Part shown: positions 1 to 9,227 of the stretch, piece after piece | How positions within the stretch are numbered: the first letter of the stretch is position 1 | How the letters are laid out: each line of letters starts with the position of its first letter | From: Thiohalocapsa sp. PB-PSB1 | Lineage (GTDB): Bacteria > Pseudomonadota > Gammaproteobacteria > Chromatiales > Chromatiaceae | Direction: 5' to 3' | Assembly: GCA_016745215.1 (NCBI GenBank) | Contig: CP050890.1 | Coordinates: forward strand, 1,302,001-1,366,000 | DNA length: 64,000 bases | The notes under the pieces: model-generated | Database searches by the model: none | Told to the model about the DNA's origin: nothing | Seen by the model: the letters and a program-made list of their open reading frames with translations, nothing else | Made by a program: the position numbers and the translations under genes

Positions 1-96
1 GCGCGCGCGATGACGAGTCAAGGCTGCCGGTAACAAAAACTCACCCACCAAAGCGAGCCAGCAACGCTGGCCACCAAAATTAGGAGGTTCACTGAA

Positions 97-1086
97 ATGG
101 CAAAATCCCCTGTCAGAATCGCAGTCACCGGCGCCGCTGGTCAGATCGGCTATGCATTATTGTTTCGTATTGCTTCCGGCGAAATGCTGGGCAAGGATCA
201 GCCGGTCATCCTACAAATGCTGGAATTGCCGATGGAGAAACCACAGAGCGCCCTGAAGGGCGTCATGATGGAACTCGACGATTGTGCGTTCCCACTGCTC
301 GCCGATATGGTCGGCACCGGTAATCCCGATGTCGCCTTCAAGGACGCCGACTATGCAATGCTGGTCGGCGCTAAGCCGCGCGGTCCTGGAATGGAGCGCA
401 AGGATCTGCTGATGGACAACGCCAAGATCTTCATCGAACAGGGCAAATCACTCAACGCGGTTGCATCGCGCGACGTACGCGTCCTCGTGGTCGGCAATCC
501 GGCCAACACCAATGCCTACATCGCGATGAATTCGGCACCGGACCTGCCGGCAGGCAACTTCACGTCAATGATGCGGCTGGATCACAACCGGGCAGTATCA
601 CAATTGGCCACGCGCACCGGCAAGACAGTCTCGGACATCGAAAAGATGGTGGTCTGGGGTAACCACTCGCCAACGATGTACCCGGATCTGCGCTTCGCAA
701 CCGTGGCTGGCCAGAATGCCAAGGCATTGGTCGCAGATGAGACCTGGTATCAGGACACCTATATCCCCACCGTCGGCAAGCGCGGCGCGGCCATCATTGC
801 CGCTCGTGGTGCCTCGTCTGCCGCCAGTGCGGCCAATGCGGCAATTGACCATATGCACGACTGGGCGTTGGGCAGCGACGGCAAGTGGGTGACCATGGGC
901 GTCGTCTCTGACGGTTCCTATGGTATCCCCGAAGGCTTCATCTATGGTGTTCCATGCACCTGTACTCCAGGCAAGTACGAAGTCATCAAAGATCTCGAGA
1001 TCGACGCATTCTCGAGAGAGCGCATGGACTTCACGTTGAATGAACTGAAAGAAGAGCGCGAAGGAGTGCAGGGCCTGCTGGGCTGA
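97..1086 (+). CDS. mdh: Malate dehydrogenase
   Basis: Cytoplasmic enzyme interconverting malate and oxaloacetate with NAD in the TCA cycle. The 329-residue product has the expected length. The N-terminal Rossmann fold shows the glycine-rich loop TGAAGQIGY (about residues 11-19), and the family segments VGNPANTNAY (about 132-141), the substrate arginine region MMRLDHNRA (about 158-166) and the catalytic-histidine region WGNHSPTMYPD (about 188-198) are all visible. This is the class of malate dehydrogenase that also includes the eukaryotic cytosolic enzyme. The ATG start is set by a strong AGGAGG at 82-87, ten bases upstream. A small hairpin (57-71) lies just before the ribosome binding site. 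The gene stands alone; the next gene runs in the opposite direction. Confidence 0.97.
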   Translation: MAKSPVRIAVTGAAGQIGYALLFRIASGEMLGKDQPVILQMLELPMEKPQSALKGVMMELDDCAFPLLADMVGTGNPDVAFKDADYAMLVGAKPRGPGMERKDLLMDNAKIFIEQGKSLNAVASRDVRVLVVGNPANTNAYIAMNSAPDLPAGNFTSMMRLDHNRAVSQLATRTGKTVSDIEKMVVWGNHSPTMYPDLRFATVAGQNAKALVADETWYQDTYIPTVGKRGAAIIAARGASSAASAANAAIDHMHDWALGSDGKWVTMGVVSDGSYGIPEGFIYGVPCTCTPGKYEVIKDLEIDAFSRERMDFTLNELKEEREGVQGLLG

Positions 1087-1324
1087 TCAGGTCCGATTCG
1101 ATCTGATCTTCATTCTACGGACTCACATCTGACTTCGACGCCTGATCCTCCAATCAAATGTTGGTCAGATGTTGGGTCCTCCGCCTGCCCCTTGGCTTTG
1201 CATCGATATTCTTCGGCAAGCGCGGGGAATGTCCTTGGTTGAGCCAAGTCTATATCGAGCTGCGGCTGCGGCTGAAGAATGCAAAAGTTGGAATGGAAGC
1301 TGAAAATACGAACGCTCGAAAGCT

Positions 1325-1723
1325 TCAGGCCGCGCGATGTGCAGTTCGCGCGCATTCCGAGTCAAGGTGCTCGTTGATCCAGGCACGTAATTGATGACTG
1401 GAGCGGGAGCCGCTGAAACGGCCACGTTCCTCGCCGCCGTTAAATAGGATAACCGTCGGGAAACCGCGTACCCGGTAGCGGCCCGCAAGCTTCATGTTGT
1501 CGCCCTCATCCACCTCAACCTTAGCAAGTAAGACTGCGCCTGCATGCTCATCGACGACGCGGTTCAGGTGTGGAGTAAACTGGCGGCAGGGTGCACACCA
1601 TTCGGCCCAGAAATCGACCAAAATCGGATGTTGGTGAGAAGCATCGATGACATCGGCGACGAAATTCTCGTGACAGACATCAAAGGCGTATGAACTATTC
1701 TCTCTGAGAGATTCGAAATGCAT
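1325..1723 (-). CDS. Thioredoxin-fold protein
   Basis: Small thiol-disulfide oxidoreductase of 132 residues. The active site WAEWCAPC (about residues 39-46) has the classic CxxC of thioredoxin, and the cis-proline loop (RGFPTVILF, about 86-94) follows at normal spacing. No signal peptide or membrane segment is visible, so a cytoplasmic location is expected. The N-terminal extension of about 18 residues before the fold is longer than in TrxA, so this is a thioredoxin-like paralogue rather than certainly the housekeeping trxA. It is transcribed convergently with mdh; about 240 bases of gap between them hold no recognisable gene. Confidence 0.85.
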   Translation of the reverse strand: MHFESLRENSSYAFDVCHENFVADVIDASHQHPILVDFWAEWCAPCRQFTPHLNRVVDEHAGAVLLAKVEVDEGDNMKLAGRYRVRGFPTVILFNGGEERGRFSGSRSSHQLRAWINEHLDSECARTAHRAA

Positions 1724-1946
1724 CGGCAGTATCGCTGCTGGGGATATTAATAATCTCCAAGTTTAACAGTGGCCAGGCTGGAATCGCTAGTGGCAGTCCA
1801 TCTTCGGAGAATTATGTGGGCATACTGTCGGCATTCTCCCGACAAAAGCGCCCGGACAATAAGCCGACGTTAGAACTGGAGACCGCGCCGGCCTTGGGTT
1901 AATCTTAGCGGTTTATTCTGGCGACAAGAGTTAACCGGATTTCACC

Positions 1947-2954
1947 ATGTCCGACGTTTTGCCCAACCGCACCCCTTACCCAACCACCCGCATGCGCCGG
2001 ATGCGCCGCGATGCATTCTCGCGTCGAATGATGCGTGAAACCCTGCTTACCCCGAACGATTTCATCTATCCCGTGTTCGTGTTGGAAGGTCGTGGCGAAC
2101 GCGAGCCAGTGCCATCAATGCCAGGCATAGAGCGCATGAGTATTGATTTGCTGGTAGAAGAAGCACAGACCATCGCCGCTCTGGGCGTGCCAGCGATGGC
2201 TCTCTTTCCAGTGACACCGATCAGCGCAAAGTCGCTGGATGCGCGTGAGGCATTCAACCCGGACGGCCTTGCCCAACGCGCAGTACGAAGCTTGAAGGAT
2301 GCGGTGCCCGAACTTGGTATTATGACCGATGTTGCGCTGGATCCGTTCACGACTCACGGCCAGGATGGACTGATCGACGACTCCGGTTATGTGATGAACG
2401 ACGAAACCGTAGAGGTTCTGGTCAAACAGGCTGTTTCCCATGCTGAAGCCGGAGCGGATATCGTCGCCCCATCGGACATGATGGATGGGCGAATTGGCGC
2501 TGTGCGTACAGCATTGGAACAGGCAGGCCACATCCATACCCGTATCATGGCATACTCTGCTAAGTACGCCTCCAGCTTCTACGGCCCATTCCGGGATGCC
2601 GTGGGTTCTGCGGCTCATCTCGGCGGTGGCGACAAATACAGCTATCAAATGGACCCGGCCAACTCCGACGAGGCCCTGCATGAGGTGGCGCTGGATTTGC
2701 AGGAAGGCGCGGACATGGTCATGGTCAAGCCCGGCATGCCTTATTTGGACGTAGTACGTCGGGTCAAGGACCGTTTCGGCGCGCCCACATTTGTTTATCA
2801 AGTCAGCGGCGAGTATGCCATGCTCAAAGCTGCCAGTCAGAATGGCTGGCTGGATGAACCTGCGGTGGTGCTAGAAGCCCTGACCAGCATTAAACGCGCT
2901 GGTGCCGATGGCATCTTGACTTACTATGCCAAGGATGCCGCGCGCTGGCTTTGA
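1947..2954 (+). CDS. hemB: Porphobilinogen synthase (delta-aminolevulinate dehydratase)
   Basis: Condenses two 5-aminolevulinate molecules to porphobilinogen in tetrapyrrole synthesis. The product has 335 residues, a normal length. Both Schiff-base lysines are visible in AYSAKYAS (about residue 204) and MVKPGMPY (about 260). The metal-site segment reads DVALDPFTTHGQDG (about residues 128-141): the zinc-binding cysteines of the zinc-type enzyme are replaced, which is the pattern of the magnesium-dependent class known from Pseudomonas and relatives. The arginine-rich N-terminal arm (RMRRMRRDAFSRRMMRE) is typical. aroE follows after 24 bases on the same strand and is probably co-transcribed. Confidence 0.96.
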   Translation: MSDVLPNRTPYPTTRMRRMRRDAFSRRMMRETLLTPNDFIYPVFVLEGRGEREPVPSMPGIERMSIDLLVEEAQTIAALGVPAMALFPVTPISAKSLDAREAFNPDGLAQRAVRSLKDAVPELGIMTDVALDPFTTHGQDGLIDDSGYVMNDETVEVLVKQAVSHAEAGADIVAPSDMMDGRIGAVRTALEQAGHIHTRIMAYSAKYASSFYGPFRDAVGSAAHLGGGDKYSYQMDPANSDEALHEVALDLQEGADMVMVKPGMPYLDVVRRVKDRFGAPTFVYQVSGEYAMLKAASQNGWLDEPAVVLEALTSIKRAGADGILTYYAKDAARWL

Positions 2955-2978
2955 AACCTGACGCTCGCAGACAAGACA

Positions 2979-3803
2979 GTGACTGACCACTACGCCGTCA
3001 TCGGCAATCCCATCGCCCATAGTAAATCACCGGCCATCCACGCCGCATTTGCCCATCAGACCGGACAGCATATGGACTACGGTCGCATTCTCGGTAGCCT
3101 GGACGACTTCTCCGGCGATGTGCGCCGGTTTGTCGCAGCCGGCGGTCGCGGCCTCAACGTGACAGTGCCATTCAAAGAGCAGGCCTGGAGATTATTGGCT
3201 AATCGCAGCGCGCGCGCAGAGCGTGCGGGTGCCGTGAACACCCTCATCGTGCAGGACGGCGGACTGCTGCGTGGCGATAATACCGACGGCATTGGGCTGG
3301 TCCATGACCTTGCCGATAATCATGGTTTCAACTTCAGCAACAAGCGGGTGTTGTTGCTGGGCGCCGGGGGCGCGGCCCGCGGCGTGCTTGGTGCATTGCT
3401 GGAATCCGGCCCGGCAGAACTGCTGATCGCCAACCGCACCGCGACCAAGGCTCTGGACCTGGCACGCAACACAGCAGACAATCGGGTCACCGGCCATGGA
3501 CTTGATAAACTGGCCGGGCGGCAATTCGACTTGATCGTGAACGCCACCTCCAGCGGTCTCGGCGGCCATGTGCCACCCCTTCCAAGCGACTGTCTCGCCG
3601 ATGGCGCCTGGGCCTATGATCTGCTCTACGCCGACCACCTCACGCCATTTTGCTGCTGGGCCAAAGCCCGCGGCGCAAAGCGCGTACTGGACGGACTCGG
3701 CATGTTGGTGGAGCAGGCAGCAGAATCCTTCGCTCTCTGGCGTGGCGTACGCCCGGATACGGCACCAGTCATCAAGCAGCTGCGCGGCGGCGCGCAGCGC
3801 TGA
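2979..3803 (+). CDS. aroE: Shikimate dehydrogenase (NADP)
   Basis: Reduces 3-dehydroshikimate to shikimate in aromatic amino acid synthesis. The 274-residue product begins with the substrate-binding segment YAVIGNPIAHSKSP (about residues 5-18), carries the catalytic-lysine segment NVTVPFKEQ (about 60-68), the NADP-binding loop LLGAGGAARG (about 126-135) and the NRT pocket motif (about 151-153). The annotated start is GTG at 2979, chosen because it gives the standard N terminus; no strong ribosome binding site is seen, so translation may be coupled to hemB 24 bases upstream. The next gene starts 28 bases after the stop. Confidence 0.96.
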   Translation: MTDHYAVIGNPIAHSKSPAIHAAFAHQTGQHMDYGRILGSLDDFSGDVRRFVAAGGRGLNVTVPFKEQAWRLLANRSARAERAGAVNTLIVQDGGLLRGDNTDGIGLVHDLADNHGFNFSNKRVLLLGAGGAARGVLGALLESGPAELLIANRTATKALDLARNTADNRVTGHGLDKLAGRQFDLIVNATSSGLGGHVPPLPSDCLADGAWAYDLLYADHLTPFCCWAKARGAKRVLDGLGMLVEQAAESFALWRGVRPDTAPVIKQLRGGAQR

Positions 3804-3831
3804 TCAATTCGCAAACGAAACGGAGGCAACA

Positions 3832-4749
3832 ATGCAGTTGGCAGTGCTCGGCATCGGCCTGCTCGGCCGTGAAATCGCGATGCGTCTCGTTGCGCACGGC
3901 TTTCAGGTGCTGGCCTGGAACCGCAGCCCTGAAAAGGCCGCATCCCTGGCTGAAGCTGGCATTGCGCAAGCACAGGATGCGGGCACGGCGATCGCAGCGT
4001 CGGACTGCACGCTGCTGCTGCTGAGCGATGCAGCAGCCATTCGCGAAACCCTGCTCACCACCGCCTGCAAACCGAACCTTGCCGGGCGCATGATCGTGCA
4101 AATGGGCACCATCGCCCCAGAAGAGAGTCGCGATATTGCTGCCAGCATCGAGCGGGCTGGTGGTTCCTATCTGGAGGCGCCGGTCCTCGGCAGCCTGCCG
4201 GAGGCGCGCGAGGGCCGACTGATCGTTATGGCTGGTGGTGATGAATCGCTCTACCAACGCTGCCTGCCGGTTTTCCAGGCCCTGTCCGAGGCGCCTCAGC
4301 GCATCGGTGAGATCGGCCAGGGGGCAGCTGTAAAGCTTGCGATGAATCAACTCATCGCTGGCCTGACCACAAGCTTCGCCTACAGTCTTGGACTGGTGCG
4401 CGATGCGAACGTCAATGTGGAACAATTCATGAGTCTGCTGCGGCGCAGCGCCTTGTATGCCCCTACCTTCGATAAAAAGCTCGACAAATACCTGAACCAC
4501 GACTACCGCGGTGCAAACTTTCCTCTCAAGCACTTGCAGAAGGATCTGTCTCTATTCTGCAGGGTTGCGCAAGGCATGAGTTTTAACAGCACACCGCTTC
4601 TGGCGCTGGAAGAAGTATTCTCGGGTGCCATCGCGGATGGCCTGGCCGACGCGGATTATTCGGCAATCTACGAGGCCCTGGTGCATGCCCGGGGTCCAAA
4701 GACCAGTCCGCAACGGCCACTGAAAGACGACCAAGATTCGGATAATTGA
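3832..4749 (+). CDS. NAD(P)-dependent beta-hydroxyacid dehydrogenase
   Basis: Member of the 3-hydroxyisobutyrate / 6-phosphogluconate dehydrogenase-like family, 305 residues. The Rossmann loop is LGIGLLGREIAMRL at the extreme N terminus, EAPVLGSLPEAREG (about residues 117-130) is the substrate-binding signature, and GAAVKLAMNQL (about 165-175) contains the catalytic lysine with the usual following asparagine. The start at 3832 is fixed by GGAGG at 3822-3826; a longer upstream frame overlaps aroE and is not credible. Sequence style is closest to glyoxylate / succinic semialdehyde reductases, but the exact substrate cannot be read from the sequence. It probably belongs to the hemB-aroE transcription unit. 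Confidence 0.88.
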   Translation: MQLAVLGIGLLGREIAMRLVAHGFQVLAWNRSPEKAASLAEAGIAQAQDAGTAIAASDCTLLLLSDAAAIRETLLTTACKPNLAGRMIVQMGTIAPEESRDIAASIERAGGSYLEAPVLGSLPEAREGRLIVMAGGDESLYQRCLPVFQALSEAPQRIGEIGQGAAVKLAMNQLIAGLTTSFAYSLGLVRDANVNVEQFMSLLRRSALYAPTFDKKLDKYLNHDYRGANFPLKHLQKDLSLFCRVAQGMSFNSTPLLALEEVFSGAIADGLADADYSAIYEALVHARGPKTSPQRPLKDDQDSDN

Positions 4750-4906
4750 CGACGCAATCGGTTACTGCCGCGCCGGATAGACTGCATCGGCTTGTTCATA
4801 TGATCTCGATCGTTTCGGCATGAATCACGGCCTAACCTCGGCTCGCCGCATGCGATATTGAATCGATCTATGCGATCCTTTATCCAATACTCCAGTTCTG
4901 TGACCC

Positions 4907-5611
4907 ATGAAAAACCAGCCTATCATCAAATTCACGGACCAGCCTGGCCGCCGCGAACGGCATCTGCGCCGCCGTCATAACAACCCATTATTTGCTTGGC
5001 CGGCGAAACAGATAACGCCCAAAGCATTACAGTGGGCGCAACAGGCCGATCAGGAAGAAATGGAATCGTTTCATGCATCCTTTACTGATCTGGTGAGCAA
5101 CATCGCGGAGATGCCCAAGGCGACCGACAGTGAAACCCTATTGGAATTGAAGCAGCGATTGGAGCAGCATTACGAGATTTCCGCCGGGCTGGCAGAAGAC
5201 CACAGTCAGGAGCAGACAGACATCCGGCGATTGCTTGATGTGATCATGCGTACAATCCATCGCCACGCTGGCGACGACCCCTTGGCGTCTCGCGAACTCG
5301 CCGATGAGGAGACAGCACGGCAAATCCACTTCCGACTGCTGCAACAGCCGTTAATCGCAGACTTGCTGTACCCGGAATCGCCAATTCTGCCCGACGAATT
5401 GACGCCGACTCTGCTCAGCTCGACCCCGGAAGAAATCGATGCAGTATGCGAGATCTTCGACCCCGAACACCTCGCCAGGCTTGTTGATGAAGCCGAAACT
5501 TTGCGAACCCGCTTGGCGGAAGCCCCCGTGGACATTTCAGCCATTGATCGGCCGCTGGCGCAATTGCGCACCAACCTGGCGCAGTTACATATGTTGGGTA
5601 ACACGAATTGA
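4907..5611 (+). CDS. Hypothetical protein, 234 aa, helical
   Basis: I do not recognise a family. The protein is charged and probably largely alpha-helical, with long stretches rich in Glu, Gln, Leu and Arg (for example around residues 70-110 and 185-230). There is no signal peptide or membrane segment, so it should be cytoplasmic. The N terminus is basic (RRERHLRRRH at about 15-24). The stop codon overlaps the TTG start candidate of the following exported-protein frame at 5608, which suggests the two may be translated together. About 157 bases separate it from the upstream dehydrogenase. Confidence 0.6.
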   Translation: MKNQPIIKFTDQPGRRERHLRRRHNNPLFAWPAKQITPKALQWAQQADQEEMESFHASFTDLVSNIAEMPKATDSETLLELKQRLEQHYEISAGLAEDHSQEQTDIRRLLDVIMRTIHRHAGDDPLASRELADEETARQIHFRLLQQPLIADLLYPESPILPDELTPTLLSSTPEEIDAVCEIFDPEHLARLVDEAETLRTRLAEAPVDISAIDRPLAQLRTNLAQLHMLGNTN

Positions 5612-6375
5612 GGACATCTACAACAGCACTTTTTTGGCTCAACCCATCAATGTTCTGGCGGTTTCCAACCCTTTTCCCATCGATTTGCTGTTGTTCTCTT
5701 CTGCCTTCGGCATTATACCGACCGTTGCGCCAAATAAAGACGCGCCTATTGGCCCCGGGATTGGTTTTTCTGTTCATCTCAGCGAGCGTACTGGCCGAGC
5801 CACCGCGCATCAACGATTGGGTACCCCTCGTATGGTGGTCACCGGTACAGTTTGCCAGCGGACTGCTCAACGATGACTCCCTCGAAGATCTCGCCGTCGT
5901 GCTTGAACGCAAGTACGATGCTCCCGAAGATCCGGCTTTCGAACGTGGTTCATTGGCACTTCTGGTCTTGTTCCGCACCGAAGCAGAAAACGAAACAGAT
6001 GAAGAAACAAAAACTTGGCGACGCGGCTATCTGATACCCGGAATGCTACCCTGTGTCAGCTGTTCCGGCAAGTTGAGCCATGGACGGGAATCGGCCCTGT
6101 TCGACCTGTCGATTTCCGCTGATGGCATCCTCGAAATCGGTTGGATTCAAAAGCGCGAAGCCATCAAGGCAGTGCGTCTTTATATTACCTGGCACGCTGA
6201 ACAGCAAGGTTTGGTTCTGCTCTCCGACGATGTGGTACAGATCAAACCCGGCACATCTGAGCAGACACGATTGCGCCGCCACTACCTGAACGGCACCCAA
6301 TGGATCGACGGCGAGTTGCGCAACATACCACCACGCGTGATTCCGATCGAGGATCTCTCCGCCGAGCAATATTGA
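5608..6375 (+). CDS. Hypothetical exported protein
   Basis: Unrecognised protein of up to 255 residues. A hydrophobic segment LLAPGLVFLFISASVLA ending in an Ala-x-Ala-like cleavage region (about residues 47-64 counted from 5608) looks like a signal peptide. The mature part contains a CVSC pair (about residue 148) and an ordinary mixed composition. The start is uncertain: 5608 is a TTG overlapping the stop of the previous gene, and ATG 5650 or a later codon closer to the signal segment is equally possible. The overlap with the preceding gene implies one transcript. Directly after the stop the sequence turns into repeat families D and C. Confidence 0.5.
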   Translation: MRTSTTALFWLNPSMFWRFPTLFPSICCCSLLPSALYRPLRQIKTRLLAPGLVFLFISASVLAEPPRINDWVPLVWWSPVQFASGLLNDDSLEDLAVVLERKYDAPEDPAFERGSLALLVLFRTEAENETDEETKTWRRGYLIPGMLPCVSCSGKLSHGRESALFDLSISADGILEIGWIQKREAIKAVRLYITWHAEQQGLVLLSDDVVQIKPGTSEQTRLRRHYLNGTQWIDGELRNIPPRVIPIEDLSAEQY

Positions 6376-6384
6376 GGCGATTGC

Positions 6385-6505
6385 TAGGCTGTCGAAATGT
6401 CCTGAGTTTTGATGCCAAACCGATTCCGGGTCTTGGATTGCATCATCGAACGCACTGGGGAAGCCTCATCGGTGTCGGGGTCGCTATCGGAATCGGAATC
6501 GAGAG
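6385..6505 (+). repeat. Family D repeat arm
   Basis: The stretch starting CTAGGCTGTCGAAAT is also found, in the opposite orientation, at 46510-46626, with the same following text up to the CGGGGTCGCTATCGG run. At the other locus it is bounded by two inverted copies of that 15-mer; here only one end is seen and the sequence runs straight into the family C repeat. It appears to be half of a small inverted-repeat element joined to another repeat. Confidence 0.6.
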
Positions 6506-6529
6506 AGAAAACGCCCTATGCCATGCGGT

Positions 6530-6916
6530 CATGAGCAGCTCGACGTCTAGCGTGCGGCCATCGAGTCTGTCGGCTGGGCCTAGCGCGACTGCGAGCATGT
6601 GAAAGGACAGCGTAACGCGAAGGATCAACGCCTGCGCACATCTTAGGTGCGCATCTTAGGCGCGCATCGCAGGCCATCGCGCTGAACATTGCCGAGGGTA
6701 ACGGCAAAGCGACGAGCGGGGATCGACGCCGGTCGTTTGAAAGCGCACGAGGCTCGGCGCTGGAGTGCGCTGCGATTCAGGGCGTGCTCGCTGGTGTGCG
6801 ATGCGTTGTGCGCAGACGACAACAACAAGCAAAAGGCACTGCTCGATCGTCGTGTGGCCATGCTCACGAAGCTCGGACAGCGTGGCTACGCGGTCAGCGA
6901 GGAGCTTGGCGGATGA
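6530..6916 (+). pseudogene. Decayed four-helix-bundle (S23/IVP-like) gene, repeat family C copy 1
   Basis: Reading three pieces in order gives a four-helix-bundle protein of the kind encoded in 23S rRNA intervening sequences: HEQLDV-stop-RAAIE, then ASQAIALNIAEGNGK and SARGSALECAAIQ, then KQKALLDRRVAMLTKLGQRG. The known family signature is the NIAEG segment. The gene is dead: TAG replaces an expected Trp, a second TAG replaces an expected aromatic residue (about 6592), a short tandem duplication with stops lies at about 6640-6665, and an extra base lies after the codon run for GVLA near 6787. The same lesions occur in copy 2 (45028-45414), which has exactly the same length, so the broken form was the one that spread. 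Confidence 0.72.
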
Positions 6917-7013
6917 GTTGGTCAGTTCGATACCGATGCCGATAGGGGTACCGAATGAGTCGGCAGGCGATACCTAAGCCAAAAACCTGTTTCGCTTGTT
7001 TCTGCACCATCAC

Positions 7014-7130
7014 TAGACGATTGCTGTCGATAAACCTACCACCTGGCTTGTCTTCTTGTCCGCCTTCATTGTCGCGAAGGCGAACGAGCATCCGGCGCCA
7101 GTTGCTCTGTTTCTCTCCGGCAATCGCCTA
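7014..7130 (+). repeat. Family B MITE copy 1 (internally deleted)
   Basis: Related to the 163-bp elements at 17350-17512 and 47200-47362. It keeps the left end (CGATTGCTGTCGATAAACC), the central GCGAAGGCGAACGAGCATCC and the right end (GGCAATCGCC), but lacks about 45 bases of the central hairpin. It lies between the family C remnant and the opgH promoter region. It contains no gene. Confidence 0.7.
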
Positions 7131-7244
7131 TCCCAACCCAAACAGCTGCGACCAAGGCAGGATTCCAAGTCTATCTGCATGAGCTACAAGGCCAATCTGC
7201 TGGCTGGACGGTCCTGCGCAAGTAAAATCTGTTCACTTCCGGAC

Positions 7245-7271
7245 TTGACGTATTAGGACATTCCCTAATAT
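7245..7271 (+). promoter_or_regulatory. Candidate promoter with overlapping palindrome
   Basis: TTGACG (7245-7250) and TAATAT (7266-7271) resemble sigma70 boxes but with a short 15-base spacer. The spacer is filled by a perfect inverted repeat, TATTAGG (7251-7257) and CCTAATA (7264-7270), a good shape for an operator. It lies about 110 bases before opgH, the only downstream gene. The assignment is by inspection only. Confidence 0.4.
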
Positions 7272-7277
7272 CGTACG

Positions 7278-7312
7278 ATGGCGAACAACGTTTGCCCAAT
7301 GTTGCTCGCCAT
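7278..7312 (+). promoter_or_regulatory. Leader hairpin upstream of opgH
   Basis: ATGGCGAACAAC (7278-7289) pairs with GTTGCTCGCCAT (7301-7312) with a single mismatch and an 11-base loop. It would lie in the 5' untranslated leader of opgH, directly after the candidate promoter. It has no T-run, so it is not a simple terminator. A role in transcript stability or control is inference. Confidence 0.45.
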
Positions 7313-7382
7313 AGTTCAACTAAAATCCACCCCTTAAATTTCGTGGCGACCGCCACTTGATCGCCACCATGGAAGCATCACG

Positions 7383-9227
7383 ATGACTGAGCTGTTCACC
7401 AAACCCGTCGCCATGCCCAAGGCGGATGCCATCGTGCTTCGTCTGCCGGTTTTCCTGCGTCGATCATTGTTTGCAATACTGGTCGTGTCCACCATACTGG
7501 CGGGCGCAGCCTTGATGACCTTAGCGTTTTCAGTCGATGGCCTTGATACCGTCGACCTCATCTTGACCCTGATGTTCACAATGACTTTGCCATGGACCGC
7601 AATCGGCTTTTGGAACGCCGTTATTGGCCTGATCCTCATGCGCACCACGACGGACCCGGCAACCGCCGTGTGCCCTCCACTGGTTGCCGCGAGCGATCAA
7701 ACGCCGATCACCAGCCACACCGCATTACTGAGCTGTATCCGTAATGAAGATGCAGACAGAGTATGTCGCAATTTAGACCTGATGATCGATGGTCTAGCAG
7801 ACGCGGGAGTTGCCGATCAGTTCGAGCTATTTGTACTCAGCGACTCGAGCTGGCCGGAGGCGATCCTTGTCGAAGAGCAGCGGGTTGCCGAGCTGGTAGA
7901 ACGCTGGCATGGCCGGATGAACATTACCTATCGGCGCCGGAAAGACAATCCCGGCTTCAAGGCTGGAAATATCCGCGATTTCTGCGATCGCTGGGGTGCC
8001 AGCTTCGACTTCATGCTGGTGCTCGACGCGGATAGTCTAATGGCACCCGAGACGATTCTGCGCATGTTACGCACCATGCAGACAACACCTAGTCTGGGTA
8101 TCCTGCAGACCCTGGTGGTCGGGTTGCCAACCACCAGTGCCTTCGCACGGCCGTTTCAGTTCGGTATGCGCCTGGGTATGAAAAGCTACAGCATCGGCAG
8201 CGCTTGGTGGCAAGCAGATGCCGGACCTTACTGGGGTCATAACGCGCTGATCCGCACGGCGCCCTTCATCGAGCACTGCGAGTTGCCAATCCTGCCCGGT
8301 GATGGCCCACTCGGCGGATGGATATTGAGCCACGACCAAGCCGAGGCGGTGTTGATGCGCCGCGCCGGCTATGAGGTGCGCGTGATGCCCATCGAGTGTG
8401 GCAGCTGGGAAGAGAATCCGACGACGCTGCCGGAATTCGTGCGCCGCGACCTTCGCTGGTGCCAGGGCAATCTGCAATATCTGAAATTGCTGCGATTGCC
8501 GGGTCTGTTGCCGATCAGCCGCGTGCAACTGTTGCTTGCGATCCTGATGTTCATATCGTCGCCGGCATGGATGACGTTGATGGTGATCGGCGCACTACGC
8601 ATGATGTACTCGACCACTCCGATCTATGATCCGCTCCTGATTCAGATCTTATTCTGGTCCATCATGAGCATGGTCTTCGCACCCAAGCTGGCCAGCATCG
8701 TAGATGCTTTAGCCACATCAACCGGCCGCCAAGGCTTCGGCGGAACCCCGCGCCTATTACTGAGCAGTTTTGTGGAATTGCTGTACTCCATGTTGCTCGC
8801 GCCAGTGATGGCCATTGCGCACAGCGTCTTCATCAGTGGACTGTTCTTCGGGCGTGCGGTGGTTTGGGGAGCGCAGCGGCGCGTGGTGCACTGGATCGGC
8901 CCATTCGCTGCATTGCGCCGTTTTTGGCCGCAAACCCTAGTGGGAATCACCGCCTTTACCTGGTTTGCAAGCTATACACCGAACGACGCGCTTTGGTTCT
9001 CGCCGTTCTTCGCCGGTGCGTTACTGGCGGTGCCCATCGCGGTGACCACATCACTGCCGGCTCTAGGTCTGCTGCTTGCGCGAATTGGCCTATGGCGCAT
9101 ACCGGACGAGGTGGAACCACATCCGTTGCTGCGCAGGCTGCAGCTGCCAGCGCTGCAATCGCGCAGACAACTGCTCGAATCACGCCCCGCGCTACTCAGC
9201 GAGGCCGCCGCCGAAGCGGTGGAGTGA
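7383..9227 (+). CDS. opgH: Osmoregulated periplasmic glucan glucosyltransferase
   Basis: Inner-membrane family 2 glycosyltransferase that polymerises glucose from UDP-glucose into periplasmic glucans (OpgH/MdoH). Two membrane segments precede the catalytic domain (about residues 24-50 and 57-82). The catalytic core shows LVLDADSLM (DxD, about 211), the acceptor-site SHDQAEA (about 317) and RRDLRWCQGNLQ (about 354, the Q/RxxRW motif). Several membrane segments follow (about 382-405, 417-445, 470-500, 525-545). At 614 residues it is shorter than the enterobacterial protein (about 850), lacking much of the N- and C-terminal cytoplasmic extensions. No opgG lies next to it. The start is preceded by GGAAG at 7372. 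Confidence 0.92.
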   Translation: MTELFTKPVAMPKADAIVLRLPVFLRRSLFAILVVSTILAGAALMTLAFSVDGLDTVDLILTLMFTMTLPWTAIGFWNAVIGLILMRTTTDPATAVCPPLVAASDQTPITSHTALLSCIRNEDADRVCRNLDLMIDGLADAGVADQFELFVLSDSSWPEAILVEEQRVAELVERWHGRMNITYRRRKDNPGFKAGNIRDFCDRWGASFDFMLVLDADSLMAPETILRMLRTMQTTPSLGILQTLVVGLPTTSAFARPFQFGMRLGMKSYSIGSAWWQADAGPYWGHNALIRTAPFIEHCELPILPGDGPLGGWILSHDQAEAVLMRRAGYEVRVMPIECGSWEENPTTLPEFVRRDLRWCQGNLQYLKLLRLPGLLPISRVQLLLAILMFISSPAWMTLMVIGALRMMYSTTPIYDPLLIQILFWSIMSMVFAPKLASIVDALATSTGRQGFGGTPRLLLSSFVELLYSMLLAPVMAIAHSVFISGLFFGRAVVWGAQRRVVHWIGPFAALRRFWPQTLVGITAFTWFASYTPNDALWFSPFFAGALLAVPIAVTTSLPALGLLLARIGLWRIPDEVEPHPLLRRLQLPALQSRRQLLESRPALLSEAAAEAVE